5,478 nucleotides of DNA from an uncultured Verrucomicrobiota bacterium (GCA_937873255.1 CALMVM010000192.1:8491-13968), one strand, 5' to 3'; shown: positions 1-5,478, counted from the first letter of the stretch. The notes: generated by a model from the letters alone, not told the origin. Numbers and translations are program-made.

Positions 1-459
1 ATCCACGGTCTAGCCGCCCAGTTCCACGCGCACGGCAAGCACATCACCATCGAAACCGCCGGCACCTTGCCGCCCGACGGCATCGCGTGCGACCTGGCTT
101 CCATCAGCCCGAAATTGAGGAATTCCACGCCCGAGCCGGGCACGATCTCCGACGAATGGATCGCGCGCCACGAACGCACGCGCTTCCAACCGGAGGTCAT
201 TTGCCAATGGATCGCGCAGCACGATTTTCAGCTCAAGTTCGTCGTCGAGAACTTGGCCGACCTGGAGGAAATCCGCGCGCTGTTGGCCGCGTTGGGCAAG
301 GACGTGCCGCCATGGAAAGTGCTCCTCATGCCACAGGGCACCGACATGGCCGCGCTGAATGGCCGCGAAGACTTCCTTCTGGAAGCGTGCAAGACGCACG
401 GCTACCGTTACTGCCACCGGTTGCACATCCAGCTTTTCGGCCACACGAAGGGAACCTAG
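1..459 (+). CDS. queE: 7-carboxy-7-deazaguanine synthase QueE, C-terminal part (5' end outside window)
   Basis: Radical SAM enzyme that converts 6-carboxy-5,6,7,8-tetrahydropterin to 7-carboxy-7-deazaguanine, the ring contraction step of preQ0/queuosine synthesis in the cytoplasm. The reading frame is open from base 1 and ends with TAG at 457-459, leaving 152 codons. QueE proteins are usually about 210-250 residues, so the N-terminal third, including the CxxxCxxC cluster loop, lies upstream of the window. What is visible is characteristic: ITIETAGTL near visible residues 15-23, then CDLASISPKLRNSTP (about 30-44), the family's substrate and SAM-side motif. Further on come KFVVEN, VLLMPQGTD and a C-terminal RYCHRLHIQLFGHTKGT. 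The gene is followed after 10 nt by queD, whose product supplies its substrate, which strongly supports the call. A TTG at 67 would give a shorter frame, but similarity begins upstream of it, so it is not the start. Confidence 0.93.
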   Translation: MHGLAAQFHAHGKHITIETAGTLPPDGIACDLASISPKLRNSTPEPGTISDEWIARHERTRFQPEVICQWIAQHDFQLKFVVENLADLEEIRALLAALGKDVPPWKVLLMPQGTDMAALNGREDFLLEACKTHGYRYCHRLHIQLFGHTKGT

Positions 460-469
460 GCCGCCATCC

Positions 470-922
470 ATGCCCTACCGCATCTGCAAGAGCTTCGAGG
501 TCGAGAACGGCCACATGCTTTCCAAACATCCCGACAAGTGCCGTTTCCCGCACGGGCACACGCGCCGAGTCGAACTCGTGCTCGAAGCCGGCACGCTCGA
601 CGCCAACGACATGGTCTGCGATTTCAAGGCGGTGAAGACGATGGTCGGCGAATACCTCGACCGTTTCGACCACGCGATGTGCATGAACGTGGCCGACCCC
701 ATGTACGCCGAGATGAAGAACCGCTACGGAGAACAGATCATCGGCTTCGACGGGACCGACCCGACGACGGAGGTGATCGCCAAAGTGGTGTACGATCATC
801 TGCAAGCCCAACTCGCCGCCGGTCGCGCGCCGGGCAAGTACCCTGTGCAAAACGGCGTACGCGTCGTCCGGGTGCGCGTGTGGGAAACGAGTTCGTCCTG
901 GGCAGAATACGGCGCGGAGTGA
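470..922 (+). CDS. queD: 6-carboxytetrahydropterin synthase QueD (PTPS family)
   Basis: Converts 7,8-dihydroneopterin triphosphate to 6-carboxytetrahydropterin, the substrate of QueE, in the cytoplasm. The ATG at 470 gives 150 residues, a little longer than E. coli QueD (about 120). The extra length comes mostly from an insert at about residues 74-95 between the LDxxxLN-like and PTxE motifs and from a longer stretch before the final strand. Visible motifs: zinc ligands His15 (FEVENGHML), His28 and His30 in CRFPHGH; catalytic Cys24, Asp67 and His68 (LDRFDHAMCMN); CDFKAVK at 50-56; DPTTEVIAK at 97-105; and pterin-binding Glu139 in VRVWETSSS. The frame stays open upstream to 359, but that part overlaps queE and reads as Arg/Thr-rich nonsense, so 470 is the start. 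No Shine-Dalgarno sequence precedes it; translation is probably coupled to queE. The first zinc-ligand motif is FEVENGH rather than the FxAAH of the E. coli enzyme. Confidence 0.93.
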   Translation: MPYRICKSFEVENGHMLSKHPDKCRFPHGHTRRVELVLEAGTLDANDMVCDFKAVKTMVGEYLDRFDHAMCMNVADPMYAEMKNRYGEQIIGFDGTDPTTEVIAKVVYDHLQAQLAAGRAPGKYPVQNGVRVVRVRVWETSSSWAEYGAE

Positions 923-940
923 GGACGCCGGAGGCGTTCC
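923..940 (+). other. Hairpin directly after the queD stop codon
   Basis: GGACGCC, loop GGA, then GGCGTTCC can fold into a 7-bp stem with one bulged T, beginning one base after the queD TGA. No T-rich tract follows, so it is not a classical intrinsic terminator. It could stabilise the 3' end of the queED message or be the foot of a Rho-dependent terminator. It could also arise by chance in such GC-rich sequence. Confidence 0.3.
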
Positions 941-974
941 AGCCAACGCACGCTGTTTCGGTGATGAGAGCCAA

Positions 975-993
975 CTGCCCATTAATGGGTCAG
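975..993. repeat. Palindrome CCCATTAATGGG with flanking CTG/CAG
   Basis: CCCATTAATGGG at 978-989 is a perfect 12-bp palindrome. CTG at 975-977 and CAG at 991-993 extend it with a single unpaired T. The AT-rich centre stands out in GC-rich surroundings. As RNA it would form a short CUGCCC/GGGU-CAG stem followed by a pyrimidine-rich CCTCCCTCTTT, so a weak terminator of queED is one reading. A dimeric regulator site is another, but it lies between two convergent gene ends, where operators are uncommon. Confidence 0.35.
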
Positions 994-1007
994 CCTCCCT
1001 CTTTGCC

Positions 1008-1180
1008 TGTCATCCTGAGGCGAGTGCAGCGAGCCGAAGGACCTCGCCGCAAGGTACAAGTGTGCTGACCGCAGCTAACTGGCCGAAGAGAACAACCGGC
1101 CGGTCAGACCGCAAGCGTAAGGCGGGCGAGTACCACACAGCGAGGTCCATAGGCGAGTTGGACGCGCCGCAAGGTGTCAG
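1008..1180. repeat. Non-coding repeat/hairpin element of about 170 bp, REP-like
   Basis: This stretch lies between the convergent ends of queD and the cyclase gene and has no believable reading frame. It begins with TGTCATCCTGAG followed by GAGCCGAAGGACCTC, which I recognise as the pattern of a short repeat scattered through many bacterial genomes. Within it TCCT (1013-1016) pairs with AGGA (1038-1041). GGACCTCGC at 1039-1047 is inverted as GCGAGGTCC at 1140-1148; after a symmetrical 5-base gap GGTAC (1053-1057) is inverted as GTACC (1130-1134). Further in, CTGACCG (1065-1071) pairs with CGGTCAG (1101-1107). Direct repeats are also present: AGGCGAGT at 1018 and 1151, and CGCCGCAAGGT at 1045 and 1165. 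The nested symmetry suggests a folded RNA or a small non-autonomous repeat. Element limits are approximate. Confidence 0.5.
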
Positions 1181-1182
1181 AC

Positions 1183-1203
1183 AAAAAAAACACGCCCTGC
1201 GTG
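1183..1203 (-). terminator. Probable intrinsic terminator of the CHASE2 cyclase gene
   Basis: Read on the minus strand, CACGC-AGG-GCGTG forms a 5-bp stem with a 3-base loop (a flanking G-T pair may extend it), followed directly by eight Ts (A8 at 1183-1190 on the plus strand). It lies about 40 bp beyond the cyclase stop codon and is oriented to end that transcript. The stem is short, but the T tract is uninterrupted and the only such run in the window. It would not act on queED, which approaches from the other side. Confidence 0.5.
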
Positions 1204-1245
1204 CGTCGACCAGCACGGCTCAACCCTCATGAGAAGCAGTGCTCC

Positions 1246-3468
1246 TCACTTCGTCGTCATCAACCGCACCCCATCCCACGACTCCGCCGGCGCTTGCTCG
1301 ACTAACTCCCGGCAACGCGTCAGGTACAGCGCCGCCAACCGATCCTCGGGGTCCGTTTGCAGGCAACCCTCGAAACCCCGCGCGGCCCCGGCAAAATCCT
1401 TTCGCCGGTAAAGCAAAATCGCATCTTCGTAATCGGCCAGTGCTTCCTCCCGCTGCTCCGGCACCGCCTCCGCCAGCGGCGCGAGCACGGTCATCACCTC
1501 GGTCGGCCGCGTTTTGCCCTTGACCTGCACGCGGTCCACGGTGCGCAAGCGGAACGTCTCGCTGACCTTCGCCGCGACACTCTCGCCGATCAGCAAATCC
1601 AACCCGTAATCCTTGGTCAGCCCTTCGAGGCGCGAGGCGGTGTTGACGGCGTCGCCCATGACGGTGATTTCCATCTTGCTGTTCTCGCTGCCCAGTCCGC
1701 CGACGATCACCTCGCCGAAATTTACCCCGATGCCGATGGCCATGTTCAGCTTGCCCTCGGCCGACCAACGGGCGTTGAGCGCGGCCAGGCGCTGGCGCAT
1801 CTCCAACGCGGCGGCGACGGCCTGGCATGCGTCCGCCACGTCGCCTTCGGTGTGCATGCTGCCCCACACGGCCATGACCGCGTCACCGATGAATTTGTCG
1901 AGCGTGCCCCGGTGCTTGAAAACGATGTCCACCATCTCGCCCAGGTATTCGTTGAGTTGCGCGATGAACGCGGCCGGGTCCTCGGCCTTCTCGGAGAGCG
2001 TCGTGAACCCGCGCACGTCGGAAAACAACACGGTCACGCACCGCCGCTGGCCGCGCACGATCTGGGAGTAGCGTTCGCGGTCGCCGAGCAATTCACGCAC
2101 GATGTCCTTGGACACGAGCCGGTCGAGCACGTCGCGCACGCGGGCTTTTTCAATGCGCTCGACGGCGTATTCACCGATCAACCCGCCGATGCCGCCCGTG
2201 TTGAAAACGAGCAGCGGCGTGAACGCCAGCGGCATCAGCCCGTGGCGATTGTAGAGCCATTGCAGCACGAATACGAACGCCGCGCTGCCTCCCGCAAATA
2301 CCGCCAACCGGCCGAGCGGTGCGCGCACCACCAACCCGACGAGCCACGCCAGCAGACCCGCCCCCGCGATCTGCGCGAGATCGACGTAAATACTGGTCAA
2401 CGTCAGGTAATCACGATTCATCGCCGCCGCCAGCGCCTGGAGCTGCAGCGTCGGCCCCGGAATGTCGCCGAAAGGGGTCGCCTGCACGTCGTGGAGAATC
2501 GCGGACGCCGCGCCGATGATGACGATTTTGTCCTTGAAGAACGCGCCGTCGCCGTAGTTCTGTTTCCACAGAGGATCGGAAAAAATTTCCCAGAGCGGTC
2601 GCGCCGGGTAATTGACGCCGTGCCCGAGGTCGCTGTAGCGGAAGAGCCGTGGATCGGTCCCCGCCGGGATGAAATCGGACCAGCCGAGTTGGCGGAGGGC
2701 GTGCGTGACCTCTGACTCGTAGGTGGGTTCGCCGGCTCGCGGAAGGCGGTCGTTGTACGCGGATTGCGTCGTGCGGAAGAGGTGTGTGCGGATCGCGCCG
2801 TCGATGTCGCCGATGTAGTTGACGTAACCCACGCGAGGGTCGTTGGCTGGTGCGTCGATGAGCGTCGAGGCCGGTCCCTCCCACGTATCGTCGTGGAAAC
2901 CCGTCTGCGTACCGTCGGTGCCGACCACCTCCGTGTGCACGAAACTGGCACCGATCACCACGCGCGAGCGGTGGCGGTCGAGTGCGGCACGGAGAGCCTC
3001 GTCACCCGTAGTAGGGTTGGGAAAAACCATGTCGAAGATCACCAACCGCGCGCCGGCGTTCGCGAGGCGGTCGAGGATCATTGCCTGGATCTCGCGCGAC
3101 CAGTACGCGTAGCCTTTGCTCTGGCTGATCAGCGTCAGCGCGCGCGATGCCTCGATCTCCTCGGGCCAGAGACCGTCGAGCTTCATCGTCGCGTCATCGA
3201 CTCCCAGAAATACCAGGTCAGGCCGCAACCCGGCGGCCCGGCCGTGCTTGCGCAGGTAATTGCCGGCCGTCATCTCACCTCGCCGCAGGAGAAATTCCCA
3301 TGGGTGCCGCGAGGCGACCTCATGCCAGAACAGCCAGCCGAACAGCAGCGTCGGCACGGCGGCAGCCAGCGCGAGACCGGCCGGGCGATGGACCCGCCCA
3401 CGCAGCCAGCGGAGCAGGTAAGCGAACTTGGCGGCGCGTATCTTTCCGCGAAAAGGACTCTGCGCCAA
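1246..3468 (-). CDS. Membrane-bound class III adenylate cyclase with CHASE2 sensor domain
   Basis: Predicted to make cAMP from ATP in response to a signal outside the inner membrane. Counting from a TTG at 3468 (740 residues): a membrane helix at about 29-48 (AGLALAAAVPTLLFGWLFW); an extracytoplasmic CHASE2 domain at about 53-354 with VFLGVDDATM, ARLVIFDMVFP, GYVNYIGDIDGAIR and KDKIVIIGAAS; three helices at about 360-381, 388-406 and 411-431; a short linker; a cyclase domain at about 474-662; and a TPR-like helical tail at 673-723. Catalytic residues are complete: metal Asp484 (FSDVRGFT) and Asp529 (DKFIGD), adenine-specifying Lys525 with Thr602, and Asn609 and Arg613 (MGDAVNTASR). An ATG at 3591 would add 41 Arg-rich residues and overlap the signal peptide of the divergent gene, so I prefer 3468; neither start has a clear ribosome site. 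The stop is TGA at 1248-1246. The CHASE2 ligand is unknown. Confidence 0.9.
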   Translation of the reverse strand: MAQSPFRGKIRAAKFAYLLRWLRGRVHRPAGLALAAAVPTLLFGWLFWHEVASRHPWEFLLRRGEMTAGNYLRKHGRAAGLRPDLVFLGVDDATMKLDGLWPEEIEASRALTLISQSKGYAYWSREIQAMILDRLANAGARLVIFDMVFPNPTTGDEALRAALDRHRSRVVIGASFVHTEVVGTDGTQTGFHDDTWEGPASTLIDAPANDPRVGYVNYIGDIDGAIRTHLFRTTQSAYNDRLPRAGEPTYESEVTHALRQLGWSDFIPAGTDPRLFRYSDLGHGVNYPARPLWEIFSDPLWKQNYGDGAFFKDKIVIIGAASAILHDVQATPFGDIPGPTLQLQALAAAMNRDYLTLTSIYVDLAQIAGAGLLAWLVGLVVRAPLGRLAVFAGGSAAFVFVLQWLYNRHGLMPLAFTPLLVFNTGGIGGLIGEYAVERIEKARVRDVLDRLVSKDIVRELLGDRERYSQIVRGQRRCVTVLFSDVRGFTTLSEKAEDPAAFIAQLNEYLGEMVDIVFKHRGTLDKFIGDAVMAVWGSMHTEGDVADACQAVAAALEMRQRLAALNARWSAEGKLNMAIGIGVNFGEVIVGGLGSENSKMEITVMGDAVNTASRLEGLTKDYGLDLLIGESVAAKVSETFRLRTVDRVQVKGKTRPTEVMTVLAPLAEAVPEQREEALADYEDAILLYRRKDFAGAARGFEGCLQTDPEDRLAALYLTRCRELVEQAPAESWDGVRLMTTK

Positions 3469-3539
3469 GCAGAAAAGACGCCGGCCCGTCCGCCTCCGCG
3501 CTTGACAGCTTTGCGCCCTTTTGACAAAACGCCCTCGTC
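3469..3539. promoter_or_regulatory. Divergent intergenic control region with two TTGACA boxes
   Basis: This gap of about 70 bp separates the preferred starts of the cyclase (minus) and the barrel protein (plus), so it should carry both promoters. TTGACA, the consensus -35 hexamer, occurs twice in plus orientation, at 3502-3507 and 3521-3526, 19 bp apart. The second lies in an 11-bp palindrome TTTTGACAAAA (3519-3529). From the first box a 17-bp spacer leads to CAAAAC (3525-3530), a poor -10 match with only three agreeing bases; that would put the transcript start within a few bases of the TTG at 3540, a nearly leaderless message. No -10 box was found for the second box or for the minus strand. 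The boxes may instead bind a regulator. Confidence 0.35.
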
Positions 3540-4526
3540 TTGTCCCCTCGCATCCTCTTCTGCTCAACGTTGTTGGCGTTGCTGCTGGCATTGCCGGCCA
3601 CGCCGCTTCGCGCCCAAAACTTCTCGCCGCAAACCGCCGAAGGCCAGATCGAGCGTTCGCGCTTGCCCAACCCCGCCCTGCCGCTCGCGCCGGGTGCGTT
3701 GTCGTTGGGCCAGCCCCCCGAGGCCAGCGGAAACACGGAGGAACCCCGCGCCCCCGCCGCCGAGGGCGACAGTGACCTCGGCGTGCAGTCGCTCCTGCGC
3801 GCGCACGAACGCCCGAAGCCGTTCTCGCTTTTCGCCGACGGCGGGTTCGTGTACACGACCAACGTCGCGCTGACCAAGCACAACACCCAGAACGACTTCT
3901 TTTTTGTCGGCGAGGCCGGGGCTGCCTATGAGTGGACGATCTCGCCGGCCCTGAGTTTTTCGGTCGCCGGGCGCGAACAATATTTCGCCTACAACCGCTT
4001 CGACCAACTCGACTTCGGCGCGCTCAATCTCGCCGTGGGCGTCGCCTACACCGCGCACCAGTTCGACGACGTGGTCCTGAGCGCGCAACTCGGCTTCACC
4101 CGACTAACCCACGCTGGGGTTTTCGACAACGAATTTTACCGTAACGTCAGCCTGGCGTTGGGCGCGCAGAAGGTGTTCGCCCTGGGCCGCGCGCAACTCG
4201 TCAGCTTCGGCGGCGACATCGACCTGGGTCTCTCGCTGCCGCACGCGGCGGAGCGCGAGGAGTTCGGCGTGTCGGTGGGCTACGTGGCGCAGATCACGCG
4301 TCACCTGTCCTTGCAGACCGGCGCGCGGGCGGCGTATTTCCTTTACCCCGCGACGGGTCGGGAGGATTTCAACGGCTCGGGCAGCGCGGGATTGACGTAC
4401 GCGTTCACCCCGTGGTGCAGCGTCGGCGCGACGGTTTCCGGCACGCTGGACCGTTCCAGCCGCGCGGTGTTCGACTACAACGTGCTCAACACCGGGGCCA
4501 GCGTGTTTTTCCGGCTGCGCTTTTAA
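3540..4526 (+). CDS. Secreted outer-membrane beta-barrel protein, function unknown
   Basis: A 328-residue protein with a typical export signal: MSPR, a hydrophobic stretch ILFCSTLLALLLALPAT, then PLRA with likely signal peptidase cleavage after Ala25. A Pro/Ala/Glu-rich, probably disordered segment follows to about residue 90. From about 92 to the end I count by eye some 12 amphipathic strands with alternating hydrophobic and polar residues, separated by short turns rich in Gly, Asp and Asn. The protein ends SVFFRLRF; a terminal Phe with aromatic residues at alternate positions is the insertion signal of outer-membrane barrels. The start is TTG at 3540: the frame opens only at 3525, no ATG or GTG is available near the signal peptide, and the peptide fits well. 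No Shine-Dalgarno sequence is seen. A FecR-domain gene follows 24 nt downstream, probably in one operon. I cannot assign a substrate; it might be a channel, a structural barrel or a signalling partner. Confidence 0.8.
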   Translation: MSPRILFCSTLLALLLALPATPLRAQNFSPQTAEGQIERSRLPNPALPLAPGALSLGQPPEASGNTEEPRAPAAEGDSDLGVQSLLRAHERPKPFSLFADGGFVYTTNVALTKHNTQNDFFFVGEAGAAYEWTISPALSFSVAGREQYFAYNRFDQLDFGALNLAVGVAYTAHQFDDVVLSAQLGFTRLTHAGVFDNEFYRNVSLALGAQKVFALGRAQLVSFGGDIDLGLSLPHAAEREEFGVSVGYVAQITRHLSLQTGARAAYFLYPATGREDFNGSGSAGLTYAFTPWCSVGATVSGTLDRSSRAVFDYNVLNTGASVFFRLRF

Positions 4527-4550
4527 CAATCATCTTCCCTCCCTCCCGTG

Positions 4551-5478
4551 ATGACCACTTCCTTTTCCCCGACGCCGCGCCGCCGCTGGTTCTCCGCCGC
4601 GTGGGCGATCCTGGCCCTCGGCGTGGCGAGCGCGGGCGTGCCCCGTGCTTCCGCTGACGGATTGAAGTCCGCGCAGGTCTCGCGCGTGTTCAACGACGTG
4701 CGCGTCCTGCCCGAAAACCAGGCTCCCCGACCCGCCGCCGTGTCGGACCAGATCAACGGCAAGGCCGCCGTGCAAACGGGCGCGGCGTCCCGGGCGGAGT
4801 TGACCTTTTCCGACCTGACCCTGACCCGGCTCGGGGCCAACTCGTATTTCTCCTTCGTCAACGGCACCCGCGACATGAACCTGAACAGCGGCACGATGCT
4901 GCTCCAGGTGCCCAAGGACGCCGGCGGGGCGACGATCCACACCGCCGCGGTGACGGCCGCGATCACGGGCACGACCTTGATGGTCGAGTACAACCCGAAG
5001 AATTATTCCAAGATCATCGTGCTCGAAGGCACCGTGCGCGTGTCGCTGACCGGCAAGCTGGGCGAGAGCATCCTGGTGCACGCGGGCGAGATGATCATCG
5101 TGCCGCCGACCGCCAGGCGGCTGCCCGACGCGGTCGTGGTGGACCTGAAGGTGCTCTACGCCACGAGCGGGTTGGTGAAGGACTTCCGTCCACTCGCTTC
5201 CACGGGTTTGATCGACAGGGAAATCGGCCGCCAGAAACGCCGGCTCGACGGCGGGGAGTTGCAGAACACGGAACTCTTCATCATCGGCCGGGGCACGGAC
5301 GTGCAGGTGGGCAACCTCGCCTACGCCGGGCAGGACAACACGCGCATCACCGCCGGCCAGGGAGCCGACCGGCCGATCCGTCTGGAACGCCCCTCCGGCG
5401 AGACGGTCCCGCAGCCGACCCCGACTCCGACCTACCCGACACCGACGCCGACTCCCAATCCGACTCCGACCCCCACCC
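4551..5478 (+). CDS. Secreted FecR-domain protein with Pro-Thr repeat tail (3' end outside window)
   Basis: The frame is open from ATG 4551 to the window edge (309 codons, no stop). A GTG directly in front at 4548 is an alternative start. Residues 1-35 look like an export signal: an RRR cluster at 10-12, hydrophobic AAWAILALGVASAGV, then PRASA with likely cleavage after Ala35. Residues about 66-165 match a FecR domain: TGAASRAELTFSDLTLTRLG, FVNGTRDMNLNSGTMLLQVP, IHTAAVTAAITGTTLMVEY and KIIVLEGTVRVSL, followed by HAGEMIIVPP. From residue 287 the chain becomes a Pro-Thr repeat that may link to a further domain outside the window. Classical FecR is an inner-membrane anti-sigma regulator, but here the cytoplasmic anti-sigma part is absent, so a periplasmic or surface role is likelier. 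It probably shares an operon with the barrel gene 24 nt upstream; the spacer is pyrimidine-rich and lacks a ribosome site. Confidence 0.85.
   Translation, partial: MTTSFSPTPRRRWFSAAWAILALGVASAGVPRASADGLKSAQVSRVFNDVRVLPENQAPRPAAVSDQINGKAAVQTGAASRAELTFSDLTLTRLGANSYFSFVNGTRDMNLNSGTMLLQVPKDAGGATIHTAAVTAAITGTTLMVEYNPKNYSKIIVLEGTVRVSLTGKLGESILVHAGEMIIVPPTARRLPDAVVVDLKVLYATSGLVKDFRPLASTGLIDREIGRQKRRLDGGELQNTELFIIGRGTDVQVGNLAYAGQDNTRITAGQGADRPIRLERPSGETVPQPTPTPTYPTPTPTPNPTPTPT
5415..5478 (+). repeat. In-frame hexamer repeat coding for Pro-Thr
   Basis: Degenerate tandem copies of a 6-base unit, mostly CCGACT, CCGACC or CCGACG, run from 5415 to the window end and encode Pro-Thr pairs interrupted by one Tyr (residue 295) and one Asn (303). 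Because the unit is six bases, gain or loss of copies would change linker length without a frameshift. Such PT tracts usually act as extended linkers between exported domains. The right end of the tract is not visible. Confidence 0.75.

Noticed and set aside
10..982. Several minus-strand frames opposite queE and queD
   Set aside because: They are antisense to two genes with clear motifs and show low-complexity Arg/Gly/Ala/His composition.
1008..1180. CRISPR array or tRNA in the repeat-rich intergenic region
   Set aside because: Repeat spacing is irregular (19 and 6 bases between matched parts), units are only 7-11 bp, and no tRNA cloverleaf with a T-arm GTTCRA motif or CCA end is present.
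1010..1216. 68-codon minus-strand frame in the intergenic region
   Set aside because: It lies wholly within the hairpin/repeat element and terminator, has no ribosome site or motif, and its sequence follows from the repeat structure.
1357..2715. Long open frame on the plus strand opposite the cyclase (about 450 codons)
   Set aside because: Exact antisense of the CHASE2 and cyclase domains, rich in Arg, His and Gln with no recognisable motif. This is the usual shadow frame in GC-rich DNA.
2764..3873. Open frame on the plus strand spanning the cyclase 5' end and the start of the barrel gene
   Set aside because: It crosses two well supported genes in other frames and the divergent promoter region, and its composition is Arg/Pro-rich nonsense.
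3564..4529. Minus-strand frames opposite the barrel gene
   Set aside because: Arg/Gly-rich antisense shadows; the plus-strand frame has a signal peptide, amphipathic strands and a C-terminal Phe.
4523..5081. Minus-strand frames opposite the FecR-domain gene
   Set aside because: The plus-strand frame carries a signal peptide and a FecR domain; the antisense frames show no motif.

Overview
The window is GC-rich, tightly packed bacterial DNA in which start codons have little or no Shine-Dalgarno sequence in front of them and two of the chosen starts are TTG. The outer-membrane barrel protein points to a diderm. The combination of queE-queD, a CHASE2-type class III cyclase, a barrel protein and a FecR-domain protein with a Pro-Thr tail is most reminiscent of Verrucomicrobiota, Opitutaceae-like. 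This assignment rests on recollection of protein style, not on a marker gene, and is tentative.

Layout: (1) Positions 1-922, plus strand: the 3' part of queE (7-carboxy-7-deazaguanine synthase) followed 10 nt later by a complete queD (6-carboxytetrahydropterin synthase). These are two consecutive steps of the pathway to preQ0/queuosine. (2) Positions 923-1245 hold no credible gene: a hairpin at the queD stop, a 12-bp palindrome, a repeat/hairpin-rich element of about 170 bp that starts with a familiar interspersed-repeat motif, and a hairpin plus T8 tract that suits a terminator for the minus-strand gene. (3) Positions 1246-3468 (possibly to 3591), minus strand: a membrane-bound class III adenylate cyclase with an extracytoplasmic CHASE2 sensor, three further membrane helices, a complete catalytic residue set and a TPR-like tail. 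(4) Positions 3469-3539: a short divergent control region with two TTGACA boxes. (5) Positions 3540-4526, plus strand: a secreted outer-membrane beta-barrel protein ending in Phe. (6) Positions 4551-5478, plus strand, running off the edge: a secreted FecR-domain protein with a Pro-Thr repeat tail.

The queuosine genes are housekeeping. The more interesting part is the right half. A cyclase that senses something outside the inner membrane is transcribed away from a two-gene set encoding an outer-membrane barrel and a periplasmic FecR-like protein, with only about 70 bp between them. This could be an envelope-sensing cAMP module. The functional link is inferred from position only, and no sigma factor, cAMP receptor or TonB receptor is visible in the window.
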